Below, in pieces: positions 7,562 to 16,134 of a stretch of 17,958 nt of DNA. The stretch lies in assembly GCA_002314855.1 (NCBI GenBank), contig DCHQ01000068.1:1-17958 (forward strand), read 5' to 3'. The position numbers and the translations under genes are program-made. How positions within the stretch are numbered: position 1 is the first letter of the stretch; every line of letters starts with the position of its first letter. The notes under the pieces are model-generated. The model was given only the letters and a program-made list of their open reading frames with translations, was not told the origin of the DNA and searched no databases. This DNA is from Lachnospiraceae bacterium UBA1748 (GTDB lineage Bacteria > Bacillota > Clostridia > Lachnospirales > Lachnospiraceae).

Positions 7562-10207
7562 TTGAAGATATTAAGCTGTTATATTAATAACTTTGGTATA
7601 TTGTCTGACAGAGAGTTTGTTTTTAATGACGGACTTAATGAGATATGTGAGGATAACGGATGGGGCAAGAGTACTCTTACTAGCTTTATTCGTGTAATGC
7701 TCTATGGCTTTGAGAATGAAGCAGCCAAGATTAAGGCAGGAAGAGAACGTTTTGCATTTAAACCTTGGCAGGGTGGAGTATACGGTGGAACCCTTAATAT
7801 TGAAATAGGAAATACAAGATACAGCATTACCAGAACATTTGGTGATAAAGCCTCTGACGATGTTTTAGAGGTTCGTGACCTTGACACCAATATGCTTACT
7901 GATGAGCTTGGTGAAAATATTGGCGAAACAGTATTTCAATTAGACAGTCCTTCATTTATGAGAACATCATTTATTTCACAAAGCGACTGTACTACGCAGG
8001 TTGGTAGTAATATTAGTGCCAAGCTTGGTAATCTTACTGACAATACAGATGATATTAATCGATACGAAATAGTAGACAAGAAGATCAATGATATACTGAA
8101 CTCACTTACTCCTGACAGAAAAACAGGACTTATCAAGAGTCTAAAAATCGAGATAGCAGAGAAGGAAAGTGATGTTCGAGATAAAGAAACTATAGAAGCA
8201 ACCTCGGCTAATATATCTGAAAAACTCCTTGAACTTAGAGCGAATCTTCAGGCTATTAAGGATGAGCAGGCGTATATTAGTGAAGAACTTACTAAGGAAA
8301 GTGCTTATCAGGAAAGTAAGTCACTGCGAGAACGATATGAGAGACTTATAAAAGAGCTGGCTGACAGAGAAGAAGAGCTAAGCTTGACAAGACATGCATT
8401 TCCTAACCAGGTGCCATCAAGGGAAGAACTTGGCAAGCAGCAGGAGCTGTGTCGTGAGACATTGTCTATACGCGGAGAATATAATCAGTGCGTGCTTAGT
8501 GATGATGAGTTCCGTACTCTTAAGGATCTTGATGCATATTTTGGTGGCAAAATACCTTCTGATTTGGAATTTAACAAGGCATATGATGACTTATCCATCA
8601 TGGATTCGCTTCGTGATGATATTGACCGTAAGCAGATGCCATCTGAAACAATCGCCCGTTTCAAAGAGCTAAGTATTAAGCTTGGTGGTAATGTTCCTAA
8701 GGAAAGAGAGATAGATGAACTTCTTAGTAACTTGTCAGAGCGAGCTGACAAGGTTCAGGAGATAAAACAGAAAGAATCTCAGCTTGAAGTATATAGGGAA
8801 GAGCAGTCTCGAAGAGACGATGAAATAAAGGATAAGAATAAGAAGAACAAACAGTTTGCGTTGGTTACGGGACTGGTTCTTATAGTCATGGGAATAGTAG
8901 TATTTGTTGCTGTCAAAGAGCAGTTCTATATGGGTATTCTTCCTTTAGTAGCCGGATTAATAATGTTTGTTTTAGCTTTTAAGAAGGTGGCAAAGCAGAC
9001 AGTTGATCCTCGTATAGTAACTCTTGAAAAAGAGATAAAAGAGGACCAGGAGTTTGTCAATTTAATAGGCATGGAACTTGACGAGTTCAAGAAGCACTAT
9101 GACTGGGATTATGATGCTGCTCAGGTAAGCTATTCTCTTCTTGATATGAAAAAGGCAATTCTTGAGTTCAATCTTTTAAAGAAAGAAAAAGATCAGGATC
9201 AGACAGAGCCACTTAAGGATCGTTGTGAAAGAATAAAGCAGGAACTTATAGATTTTGTTAAGAGATATGAGCCAGAGCTGGCTACCAATGATGAAAGGAT
9301 AGCTCAGGCTATTCCTGTAATCGAGAATAAAAAACAGGAGTATATAAGACTTAAGAATCAATATGATAAGTGCAATACTCTTGAAGAGCGTCTTGAGATA
9401 AAAGAGCGAAAACTTTCAGCATTCCTTTTGTCTAATGGCTATGAGTCAGGAGACTATGCTAAAAACCTTGCTGACATTGATAATAAGCTTTCAGCTTATA
9501 TTACAGCAAGCAATGAGGTGAAGAGAGCAGCTAGTCAAAAAGCTCTTTTTGAGCAGGAGGTACCTAATGCAGAATCGCTTCTTAGTATCGAGGATCCTGA
9601 TGAAGACAATACTATAACTTCACTTAATGAGAGAAGATTATACCTTGAAGAAAGCCAGGAGAGTATCAAGGCTAATATCGAGACTTATGAAAGACAGCTT
9701 GAAGAGAAGCAGGAGAAGCTTCAAGGTCTATATGAAAAGGAAGCTGAACTGGAGCGTCTTTATGAGAAACTTGGAAAAGCTACAGATGAATATAATATGT
9801 ATGCATTAACCAGGGGATATCTTGCTAAGGCCAAGGAGAACCTAACTAATAAGTACACAGGTCCTATTATGTCTGGTTTTAGAAAGCATTTATCAGTGCT
9901 TACAGGAGAGGATGCTGATATATATCATCTTGATGCTAATATTCATATGACCAGAACAGAGTATGGTATTCAGCGTGAAATAGACCGAATGAGTCGTGGA
10001 CAGCAGGATTTAATTGGTATATGTATGCGTATGGCTTTAGTTGATGCTATGTATGGAGCTGAGAAGCCATTTATTATATTTGATGATCCATTTACTAATT
10101 TTGATTCAGAAAAGACTCGTAGTGGTATGGAGTTCCTTCGTAAGCTTTCTAAGGATTATCAGATTTTATATTTTACCTGTCACGAGAGTAGAAGGACTAA
10201 AGGCTAA
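7562..10207 (+). CDS. yhaN: YhaN-like AAA family ATPase (SbcC/Rad50-type) with membrane hairpin
   Basis: This 881-residue protein has a Rad50-like layout. The N-terminal ATPase half holds Walker A around NGWGKST (Lys36). Long coiled coils follow. Two adjacent hydrophobic spans lie at about residues 431-475, then more coiled coil. The C-terminal half holds signature SRGQQ (811-815), Walker B FIIFDDPF (Asp841-Asp842) and a switch histidine in FTCHESRR near the end. I see no CxxC zinc hook; the membrane hairpin sits where the hook would be, as in YhaN-type proteins. The Walker A lacks the first Gly of the textbook G-x4-GK[ST] motif (Glu30 instead). The gene starts with TTG at 7562 after GAGAGG (7549-7554), and translation directly gives the family start KILSCYINNFG. 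It should hydrolyse ATP to drive DNA processing with the YhaO-like partner, possibly at the membrane. Its stop overlaps the next start by one base. Confidence 0.9.
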   Translation: MKILSCYINNFGILSDREFVFNDGLNEICEDNGWGKSTLTSFIRVMLYGFENEAAKIKAGRERFAFKPWQGGVYGGTLNIEIGNTRYSITRTFGDKASDDVLEVRDLDTNMLTDELGENIGETVFQLDSPSFMRTSFISQSDCTTQVGSNISAKLGNLTDNTDDINRYEIVDKKINDILNSLTPDRKTGLIKSLKIEIAEKESDVRDKETIEATSANISEKLLELRANLQAIKDEQAYISEELTKESAYQESKSLRERYERLIKELADREEELSLTRHAFPNQVPSREELGKQQELCRETLSIRGEYNQCVLSDDEFRTLKDLDAYFGGKIPSDLEFNKAYDDLSIMDSLRDDIDRKQMPSETIARFKELSIKLGGNVPKEREIDELLSNLSERADKVQEIKQKESQLEVYREEQSRRDDEIKDKNKKNKQFALVTGLVLIVMGIVVFVAVKEQFYMGILPLVAGLIMFVLAFKKVAKQTVDPRIVTLEKEIKEDQEFVNLIGMELDEFKKHYDWDYDAAQVSYSLLDMKKAILEFNLLKKEKDQDQTEPLKDRCERIKQELIDFVKRYEPELATNDERIAQAIPVIENKKQEYIRLKNQYDKCNTLEERLEIKERKLSAFLLSNGYESGDYAKNLADIDNKLSAYITASNEVKRAASQKALFEQEVPNAESLLSIEDPDEDNTITSLNERRLYLEESQESIKANIETYERQLEEKQEKLQGLYEKEAELERLYEKLGKATDEYNMYALTRGYLAKAKENLTNKYTGPIMSGFRKHLSVLTGEDADIYHLDANIHMTRTEYGIQREIDRMSRGQQDLIGICMRMALVDAMYGAEKPFIIFDDPFTNFDSEKTRSGMEFLRKLSKDYQILYFTCHESRRTKG

Positions 10208-10929
10208 TGAATGGAAGTAAGTTAAAGTTAATAGCAGTTATTACTATGCTTATTGATCATGTGGCCTATGGTATAGTATGGAAAATTCCTTCAATAGGTA
10301 GTGAATCGCCACTTTATGTATCTATGCGCTGCATTGGCAGAATGGCATTTCCGATATATATCTTTCTACTTATAGAAGGGTTTAAGTATACTCGAAATAA
10401 GCTAAAATACGCTGCAAGGCTATTGGCATTTTGCTTTATATCAGAGGTTCCTTTTGATTTGGCATTTAATTCCAGTATTTTTGAATTGGGGTATCAAAAC
10501 GTATTCTTTACACTATTAATAGGTTTTGTTACCATATGCGGTATGGATGCGGTCTGGACGAAGCTTTATAAATGCCAGAAAGAATGTATCATACCAACAG
10601 TAATACTTGATATCCTGATTGTAGGCGCTGGTTGCGCACTTGCCTTTTATCTTAAGACTGATTACAAATTTGCTGGTGTTTTAGCAATTGTTGTTATGTA
10701 TCTGTTTAGAGAAATAAGAGTTCTTCAGATTATGCTTGGTATAGTGGTATTAATGTGTTTATCTAGTCTTACAGAAGTATTTGCAATGATGATAATACCA
10801 TGTGTACTTGCTTATAATGGCGAGCGTGGAGTAGGGCTTAAATATTTCTTTTACGCATTTTATCCAGTGCACTTAGCTATTATATATGTGGTGGCAGTGC
10901 TGCTTGGTGTTAATTTTTGGTTTATATAA
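10207..10929 (+). CDS. TraX family membrane protein (putative acyltransferase)
   Basis: This 240-residue protein has about eight membrane spans and the TraX pattern: KLKLIAVITMLIDH at 5-18, RCIGRMAFPI at 41-50, EGF at 57-59, SEVPFD at 79-84 and QNVFFTL at 97-103. TraX of the F plasmid is linked to N-acetylation of pilin. Chromosomal relatives in Firmicutes are common and mostly uncharacterised, and no conjugation genes are present here, so transfer is unlikely to be its role. The ATG shares one base with the TAA of the YhaN-like gene, which implies translational coupling. The target it modifies cannot be inferred from the window. Confidence 0.85.
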   Translation: MNGSKLKLIAVITMLIDHVAYGIVWKIPSIGSESPLYVSMRCIGRMAFPIYIFLLIEGFKYTRNKLKYAARLLAFCFISEVPFDLAFNSSIFELGYQNVFFTLLIGFVTICGMDAVWTKLYKCQKECIIPTVILDILIVGAGCALAFYLKTDYKFAGVLAIVVMYLFREIRVLQIMLGIVVLMCLSSLTEVFAMMIIPCVLAYNGERGVGLKYFFYAFYPVHLAIIYVVAVLLGVNFWFI

Positions 10930-10969
10930 CTAAATTATTTACTTGATAAAGAAAGGTACGGATTAATTA

Positions 10970-12325
10970 ATGAATATTATTATCGTAGGCTGCGGCAAGG
11001 TTGGTGTCACCCTGGCAGAAAAACTTAGTCAGGAAGAGCATGATGTTACAGTCATTGACTCGAATAGAGACAAGGTAACTGATATAACTAATAGGCTTGA
11101 CCTTATGGGTTATGTTGGTAATGGTGCCAGCTTTGAATTACTTCGTGAAGCAGGTATTGAATCGGCAGATTTATTTATAGCCGCCACAGATCAGGATGAG
11201 ATTAATCTTCTTTGTTGTCTTTTCGCTAGACAGGCTGGTAAGTGTGCAACAATAGCCAGAGTTCGTAATCCACAGTATAGAAATGAAGTATCCTACATCA
11301 AGGAAGAACTTGGATTAGCAATGGTTCTTAATCCTGACTTCGATGCCGCCATGGAGATAGCCAGAATACTTCGATTCCCATCAGCTAACAATGTTGATAC
11401 TTTTTCAAAGGGTCGAGTAGAGCTTATTCGTTTCCAGATAGAGGAAGGATCATTCCTTGCCAATAAAACACTTATTGATATCGGTAAGAGTACCAAGGCT
11501 CAGGTTCTTATATGTATGATTCTTAGAGGAGGAGAAGTCATTATCCCTAATGGTCGTACAGTTATAGAGCCAGGAGATACTATTGGAGTTATTTGTACAC
11601 CACAAAGCGCCAAGGATTTCTTCAAAAAAGTTGGATATGACACTCATCAGGTTAAGAATGCCATGATTATCGGTGGTAGCCGAATGGCTTATTATCTTGC
11701 AACTCTTCTTTTATACAGTGGTATATCTGTTAAGATAATTGAGCGTGAGCGTGCAAGATGTGAAGAGCTTAGTGAGCTCTTGCCTAAGGCCACTATTATA
11801 TGTGGTGATGCAACCAATGAGGATGTACTTCTTGAGGAGGGACTCGAGAGCGTTGAAAGTGTTATTTCCTTAACTGGTATGGATGAAGGTAATATTTTCC
11901 TGTCTCTTTACGCCAAGAGTGTTAGCAAAGCCAAGGTTATTACAAAGATTAATAAGCTTGAGGCCAGTGATATTGTGAAGAATTTTGCTCTTGGAAGTAT
12001 TGTTACTCCAAAGAACATTTCTTCAGACCTTGTAGTTAGTTACGCAAGAGGTCGACAGAGCTCGCGAGGAAGCAATGTTGAAACAATGTATCGACTGGAG
12101 AATGACAAGATAGAAGTTCTTGAATTCAAAGTTAAGAAGGATGCACCTATAGTTGGAAAACCAGTAGAAGAACTGAAGTTAAAAGACAATTTGCTTATTG
12201 CCTGTGTTACTAGAAATAGTAAGGCAAGTATAGTTAATGGTAAAACTGTCATTGAGCCTGGTGACGCTGTAATAGTTCTTACAACTAACAAGGGTTATAA
12301 AGATATTAAGGATATTATTAAGTAA
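10970..12325 (+). CDS. trkA: Trk potassium uptake system NAD-binding peripheral subunit TrkA
   Basis: This 451-residue protein is the usual TrkA length with two RCK_N/RCK_C repeats. Repeat 1 has a classic Rossmann loop, G7-C-G-K-V-G12, and acidic Asp30 after the second strand, and so should bind NAD(H). It is followed by an RCK_C domain ending near residue 220 (IEPGDTIGVICTP). Repeat 2 starts near 228 with the degenerate loop MIIGGSRMA, ends its Rossmann part with GDATNEDVL, and closes with a second RCK_C (IEPGDAVIVLTT). The protein sits on the cytoplasmic face of TrkH and gates K+ flow in response to nucleotides. The channel gene follows with a one-base ATG/TAA overlap, so both subunits are made together. 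GAAAGG at 10951-10956 is a rather distant ribosome-binding site (13 bases). Confidence 0.95.
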   Translation: MNIIIVGCGKVGVTLAEKLSQEEHDVTVIDSNRDKVTDITNRLDLMGYVGNGASFELLREAGIESADLFIAATDQDEINLLCCLFARQAGKCATIARVRNPQYRNEVSYIKEELGLAMVLNPDFDAAMEIARILRFPSANNVDTFSKGRVELIRFQIEEGSFLANKTLIDIGKSTKAQVLICMILRGGEVIIPNGRTVIEPGDTIGVICTPQSAKDFFKKVGYDTHQVKNAMIIGGSRMAYYLATLLLYSGISVKIIERERARCEELSELLPKATIICGDATNEDVLLEEGLESVESVISLTGMDEGNIFLSLYAKSVSKAKVITKINKLEASDIVKNFALGSIVTPKNISSDLVVSYARGRQSSRGSNVETMYRLENDKIEVLEFKVKKDAPIVGKPVEELKLKDNLLIACVTRNSKASIVNGKTVIEPGDAVIVLTTNKGYKDIKDIIK

Positions 12326-13770
12326 TGAATATAGCATTTATCATTTATATAATTGGATGGATTTTGTCCATAGAAGCGGTAAGTCTTTTACTGCCAGCTC
12401 TTGTAGGCTTTATCTATAACGAACAGACAGGTATTTATTATCTGGTTACCGGTATTATTTGTTTGGTAGTAGGCATTATTCTTACTAGAAAGAAGCCAAA
12501 AAATCAAAAGCTTTTTGCAAGAGAAGGTTTTGCTCTTGTGGCATTATGCTGGATTGTAATGAGTTTGGTTGGAGCCCTTCCATTGTTTTTCAGTGGAGAG
12601 ATTCCTTCATTTACCAATGCCCTTTTTGAGATAGTCTCTGGCTTTACTACAACAGGAGCAAGTATTCTTGACGACGTGGAGGCGATGAGTCATACAGGTC
12701 TGTTCTGGAGATCTTTCTCTCACTGGATTGGTGGTATGGGTGTTTTTGTATTCCTTCTATGTATTATGCCTATGACTGGAGGTAGCAACATCCATCTTAT
12801 GAAGGCAGAAAGCCCTGGCCCATCAGTTGGTAAGCTTGTTCCTAAGCTTCGAGATACAGCCAAGATTCTGTATATTATTTATTTTGTATTAACTGTTGTT
12901 TTATTCATAGCGCTTTTAATAGCACGTATGCCATTATTTGATGCAATAGTTACCAGTATTGGTACAGCTGGAACAGGTGGATTTGGTATTAAGGGTGACA
13001 GTATAGGTGGCTATAACGATGCTGTTCAGTGGATAGTAGCTGTTGGTATGATGATGTTCGGTATCAACTTTAATTTCTACTTCTTTCTTATTGGTAAAAA
13101 CAAAAAAGAAGCTTTTAAGATAGAAGAGGTTAGATGGTATGTATTGGCCGTACTTGCAGCCACTGTTGTAATCGCATTTAATATTAGTGGTATGTGCGGA
13201 AGCTTATATGAAGCTTTTAAGTATGCCTTTTTCCAGGTTAATACACTTATAACATCTACCGGTTTTGCAACGACTAATTTCGACCTGTGGCCATCATTTT
13301 CGAAGATTGTCTTAGTCAGTCTTATGTTTATGGGGGCCTGCGCAGGTTCAACTGGTGGTGGTATTAAGGTATCAAGATATGTAATCATGTTTAAGGCAAT
13401 TAAGCAGGAGATAGATTCATTTATCCATCCTAGAAGTGTTAAGAGCATTGAAATGGACGGCAAGGTAGTAGATAAGGCCATGGTTAGAAGCGTGTTCATG
13501 TTCTTGGCTGCTTATGCCATTATATTTACAGTGTCAGCTATCCTGCTTAGTCTTGATAGTGACAAAAGTATAGTAACTTCATTTACAGCTGTTGTGGCTT
13601 GCCTTAGTAATATGGGACCTGGACTTGATCAGGTTGGACCAGCGGCTAATTTTAATGGGATGTCTATTTTTTCCAAGTATGTCCTGATATTTGATATGCT
13701 TGCAGGAAGACTTGAGTTATTCCCAATGATAGTTTTATTCTCTCCGTCATTATGGAGACGTAATAAATAA
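12325..13770 (+). CDS. trkH: Trk potassium uptake system membrane subunit TrkH
   Basis: This 481-residue polytopic protein has the four pore loops of the TrkH/KtrB superfamily, each with its filter glycine: TTTGAS (Gly111), GTAGTGG (residues 213-219), TSTGFA (Gly313) and SNMGPG (Gly431). An intramembrane gate-like stretch (GACAGSTGGGIKVSRY) after the third loop is also typical. With TrkA it imports K+ driven by membrane potential or ion gradients, for turgor and pH control. The start codon overlaps the trkA stop by one base. The gene ends 36 bases before the DUF975 gene, which has its own strong ribosome-binding site. Confidence 0.95.
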   Translation: MNIAFIIYIIGWILSIEAVSLLLPALVGFIYNEQTGIYYLVTGIICLVVGIILTRKKPKNQKLFAREGFALVALCWIVMSLVGALPLFFSGEIPSFTNALFEIVSGFTTTGASILDDVEAMSHTGLFWRSFSHWIGGMGVFVFLLCIMPMTGGSNIHLMKAESPGPSVGKLVPKLRDTAKILYIIYFVLTVVLFIALLIARMPLFDAIVTSIGTAGTGGFGIKGDSIGGYNDAVQWIVAVGMMMFGINFNFYFFLIGKNKKEAFKIEEVRWYVLAVLAATVVIAFNISGMCGSLYEAFKYAFFQVNTLITSTGFATTNFDLWPSFSKIVLVSLMFMGACAGSTGGGIKVSRYVIMFKAIKQEIDSFIHPRSVKSIEMDGKVVDKAMVRSVFMFLAAYAIIFTVSAILLSLDSDKSIVTSFTAVVACLSNMGPGLDQVGPAANFNGMSIFSKYVLIFDMLAGRLELFPMIVLFSPSLWRRNK

Positions 13771-13806
13771 GGACTTGTTTAGTAACGACAAAAGGGGGAA
13801 TTATTT

Positions 13807-14511
13807 ATGTGGACAAGAGCAGAATTAAAAGAAAAAGCATGGTATTTATTAAGAAACTGTTGCTACTGGAAGGCAGTACTAGTTGCATTCATATTTGTAG
13901 CAGTTGGTGGTCTTGGTGGCGGCGGAGGCTCCGCAGGTGGTAGTAGTAGCGCGTCCGATTTTGATTCGATAAGTGGTCCGGAAGTTGCAGCTATTTTAAT
14001 TATTGTATTGATTGTTGTTTTAATAGCACTAGTTTTTGGGTTTGTATTTTCAGCTTTTATTTCGAATCCAGTGATAGTTGGATGTAGTCGTTTCTTTACT
14101 CTTTCATGCATGCAGGATGCTAATGTTAATGAAATTGGTGTTGCCTTCAAGAATGGTGTATACATGAACGTGGTTAAGACGATGTTCAAGATGACTATTG
14201 AGATATTTTTATGGTCACTTCTTTTTGTTATTCCTGGCATTATAAAAAGTTATGAATATAGAATGGTTAGATATATTGTGGCAGAAAATCCTAATATTTC
14301 GTGGGAAGATGCTAAGCAGCTGTCTATTAATATGATGGAAGGTAATAAGATGGCGGCATTTGTACTTGATTTATCATTTATAGGATGGAATATTCTTGGT
14401 GCATTTACTTGTGGCCTTCTTTCTATATTCTGGGTTAATCCATACAAGTGTCTTACAGATGCAGAGCTTTACTTGACACTTCGTGCGAATATGTTCGTAC
14501 AGCAGCCTTAA
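13807..14511 (+). CDS. DUF975 family membrane protein
   Basis: This 234-residue protein has about five membrane spans. The N-terminus (TRAELKEKAWYLL...YWKAVLVAF) and the conserved core (LWSLLFVIPGIIKSYEYRM, then AENPNISWEDA and SINMMEGNK, finishing with PYKCLTDAELY) match DUF975, a family common in Clostridia with no firm function. Residues 34-50 form a Gly/Ser-only loop between spans one and two, probably a flexible spacer on the outer or inner face. AGGGGG at 13793-13798 lies 8 bases before the ATG, so it can be translated independently of trkH. A perfect hairpin follows, making it the last gene of the long cluster. Confidence 0.85.
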   Translation: MWTRAELKEKAWYLLRNCCYWKAVLVAFIFVAVGGLGGGGGSAGGSSSASDFDSISGPEVAAILIIVLIVVLIALVFGFVFSAFISNPVIVGCSRFFTLSCMQDANVNEIGVAFKNGVYMNVVKTMFKMTIEIFLWSLLFVIPGIIKSYEYRMVRYIVAENPNISWEDAKQLSINMMEGNKMAAFVLDLSFIGWNILGAFTCGLLSIFWVNPYKCLTDAELYLTLRANMFVQQP

Positions 14512-14525
14512 TTAATAATTATTTT

Positions 14526-14562
14526 TTAACTCTCTAGGTTATCCTAGAGAGTTAATCATTTT
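14526..14562 (+). terminator. Probable terminator closing the 4973-14511 gene cluster
   Basis: A perfect 13-base stem, TTAACTCTCTAGG (14526-14538) and CCTAGAGAGTTAA (14543-14555), has a TTAT loop and is followed by a short, imperfect T-rich stretch. It starts 15 bases after the DUF975 stop. The stem is strong, but the weak T tract means termination could be partial. Confidence 0.75.
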
Positions 14563-14623
14563 ATAGCGAGGAAGGAAATCAAGCGGTTGCGAAGCAGACA
14601 GATTTTATGATTAAGAGGTATAT

Positions 14624-15361
14624 ATGAAGGTTAGTTATATTCATCATAGCGGATTTGCTATAGAGCTTGAAAAAAGTATATATATTTTTGATTATTATAA
14701 AAAAGAAATACCAGATTTTGTGATTAAAGCAGTAGAAGATGGATGCAAGGATGTATATTTCTTTTCATCACATGGGCATTCCGATCATTTTAATCCAGAT
14801 ATTTTTGGTTATGAAAATGATAATGTATATTTTCTCTTGTCCAAAGATATAGAGGAAAAAGTTATCTATAGAGGATGGCTTGATGGTCATGAAGGAGCCC
14901 AGGTAGAATACATAGAACCATATCAGGCCATGAATATTCAGGGCAAGAACGGTTCGATTTTATATGTTGAAACATTAAAATCTACGGACAGAGGAGTAGC
15001 TTTTCTGGTAACTTCAGAAGGCAAAACCGTATATCACGCTGGAGATCTTAACAACTGGATATTTGATGGACTGGACAAAGCTAAGCTTGGAGATATGAAG
15101 GCCAGATATACCAGAGAAATAGATAAAATAAAAGATAGAATAATAGAGGTAGCTTTTCTTCCAGTTGATTACAGACTGGGAGAATATTTCGCAGAGGGCC
15201 CAGTGTATTTTTTGAAAAACACGAAGACTACAAATGTCTTTCCTATGCATATGTGGAAGGAATATGAATACATTGATAAGCTTAAAAAGCATCCAGATAT
15301 TCAATATATAGACTGTTGTATATACGACGTTGATGAGCCTGGTAAGTGTTGGATAATATAG
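14624..15361 (+). CDS. Metallo-beta-lactamase-fold hydrolase (UlaG-like)
   Basis: This 245-residue protein has a metallo-beta-lactamase fold: an N-terminal strand pair (KVSYIHHSGFAIEL), the metal motif SSHGHSDHF with His50, His52, Asp54 and His55, HAGD with Asp141 at 138-141, and FPMHMW with His209. It should bind two metals (usually zinc) and hydrolyse a phosphoester, lactone or similar bond; the closest broad group is the UlaG-like/beta-lactamase-superfamily-3 hydrolases. The substrate is unknown. It is cytoplasmic with no signal peptide. AAGAGG at 14613-14618 lies 5 bases before the ATG. The gene stands between two intergenic hairpins, so it may be a single-gene unit. It uses AAA and AAG for lysine about equally and many ATA isoleucine codons, suggesting modest expression. 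Confidence 0.87.
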   Translation: MKVSYIHHSGFAIELEKSIYIFDYYKKEIPDFVIKAVEDGCKDVYFFSSHGHSDHFNPDIFGYENDNVYFLLSKDIEEKVIYRGWLDGHEGAQVEYIEPYQAMNIQGKNGSILYVETLKSTDRGVAFLVTSEGKTVYHAGDLNNWIFDGLDKAKLGDMKARYTREIDKIKDRIIEVAFLPVDYRLGEYFAEGPVYFLKNTKTTNVFPMHMWKEYEYIDKLKKHPDIQYIDCCIYDVDEPGKCWII

Positions 15362-15415
15362 AAAAAACACAGGAATAATATCAAAACCTCTTTACATATA
15401 CTTAAATAACTGTTA

Positions 15416-15436
15416 ATGTAGTATTAAATACTACAT
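15416..15436 (+). repeat. Perfect dyad upstream of the hemolysin III family gene, possible operator
   Basis: Arms ATGTAGTA (15416-15423) and TACTACAT (15429-15436) flank a 5-base TTAAA centre. The right arm overlaps an imperfect second dyad, TACTACA-TGTAATA (15429-15442). It is AT-rich with no T tract, so it looks more like a protein-binding site than a terminator. It lies 38 bases before the ATG at 15475, where an operator would be expected. The binding protein is unknown. Confidence 0.5.
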
Positions 15437-15474
15437 GTAATAGTTTTAGTGTAATTTTGTGAAGAGGTATTTAT

Positions 15475-16134
15475 ATGAGTCCTATTTTAAATAAAGCCAA
15501 TACATTTAATGGTCAGTCACTTATGGAGGAGATTTTCAATGCTGCGTCTCATGGTTTGGGTGCCATGCTTTCAGTTGCAGCTTTGGTAATCCTGGTAATA
15601 TTTGCTCACTTTGGATCAGATACTATGGGTATGGTGAGCAGTATTTTATATGGCAGTAGCCTTATCCTTTTATATAGCTGTTCGACACTTTATCATGCAG
15701 TTACCAGTAGAAAGGCCAAAACAGTGTTCCAAATTATTGATCACTGCTCCATCTTCCTTCTTATCTGGGGTACATATGTACCAGTTGCATTATCACTTAT
15801 TGGTGGAACAAGGGGCTGGATACTTTTTGGAGTTCAGACAGTATGTGCTGTTATAGGAATCATTCTCAATGCCATTGATTTCAAGAAATGGAAGAAATTC
15901 TCACTTGCGCTTTACCTTATTATGGGATGGTGCGTAGTAGTCAATGCTAAGATGGTACTTGAGCTCATCGATAGGGTGGGACTTGTGCTTCTCCTTGGAG
16001 GAGGTATAGCATATACAGTTGGTGTATATTTCTATGCCCACAAGAATAGACATTTTTCTCATTTTGTTTGGCATATATTTGTACTTGCAGGAAGCGTGAC
16101 ACAGTTCTTATTTGTACTTAGATGTTGCTTATAA
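15475..16134 (+). CDS. Hemolysin III / PAQR family membrane protein (YqfA-like)
   Basis: This 219-residue protein has seven predicted spans, the standard size of the family. Motifs are EEIFNAASHGLGA near 18-30, STLYHAV with His74, IDHCSIFLLIWGTY with Asp89, and HFVWHIFVLAGS with His196 and His200. In the related PAQR receptors the histidines and aspartate of such motifs bind zinc, so this is probably a zinc-dependent membrane hydrolase (ceramidase-like reactions are known in eukaryotic relatives). Hemolysis is a historical name and not a safe functional claim. GAAGAGG at 15461-15467 gives a good ribosome-binding site with a 7-base spacer. An inverted repeat lies upstream and a strong terminator downstream, so it appears to be its own transcription unit. 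Confidence 0.9.
   Translation: MSPILNKANTFNGQSLMEEIFNAASHGLGAMLSVAALVILVIFAHFGSDTMGMVSSILYGSSLILLYSCSTLYHAVTSRKAKTVFQIIDHCSIFLLIWGTYVPVALSLIGGTRGWILFGVQTVCAVIGIILNAIDFKKWKKFSLALYLIMGWCVVVNAKMVLELIDRVGLVLLLGGGIAYTVGVYFYAHKNRHFSHFVWHIFVLAGSVTQFLFVLRCCL

Noticed and set aside
10207..10929. Conjugative or mobile element suggested by the TraX name
   Set aside because: No relaxase, coupling protein, integrase, direct repeats or att-like sites are present. Chromosomal TraX relatives are common in Firmicutes.
13077..13499. Reverse-strand open frame of 140 codons inside trkH
   Set aside because: It is antisense to well-conserved TrkH pore-loop sequence, has no family resemblance and no ribosome-binding site.
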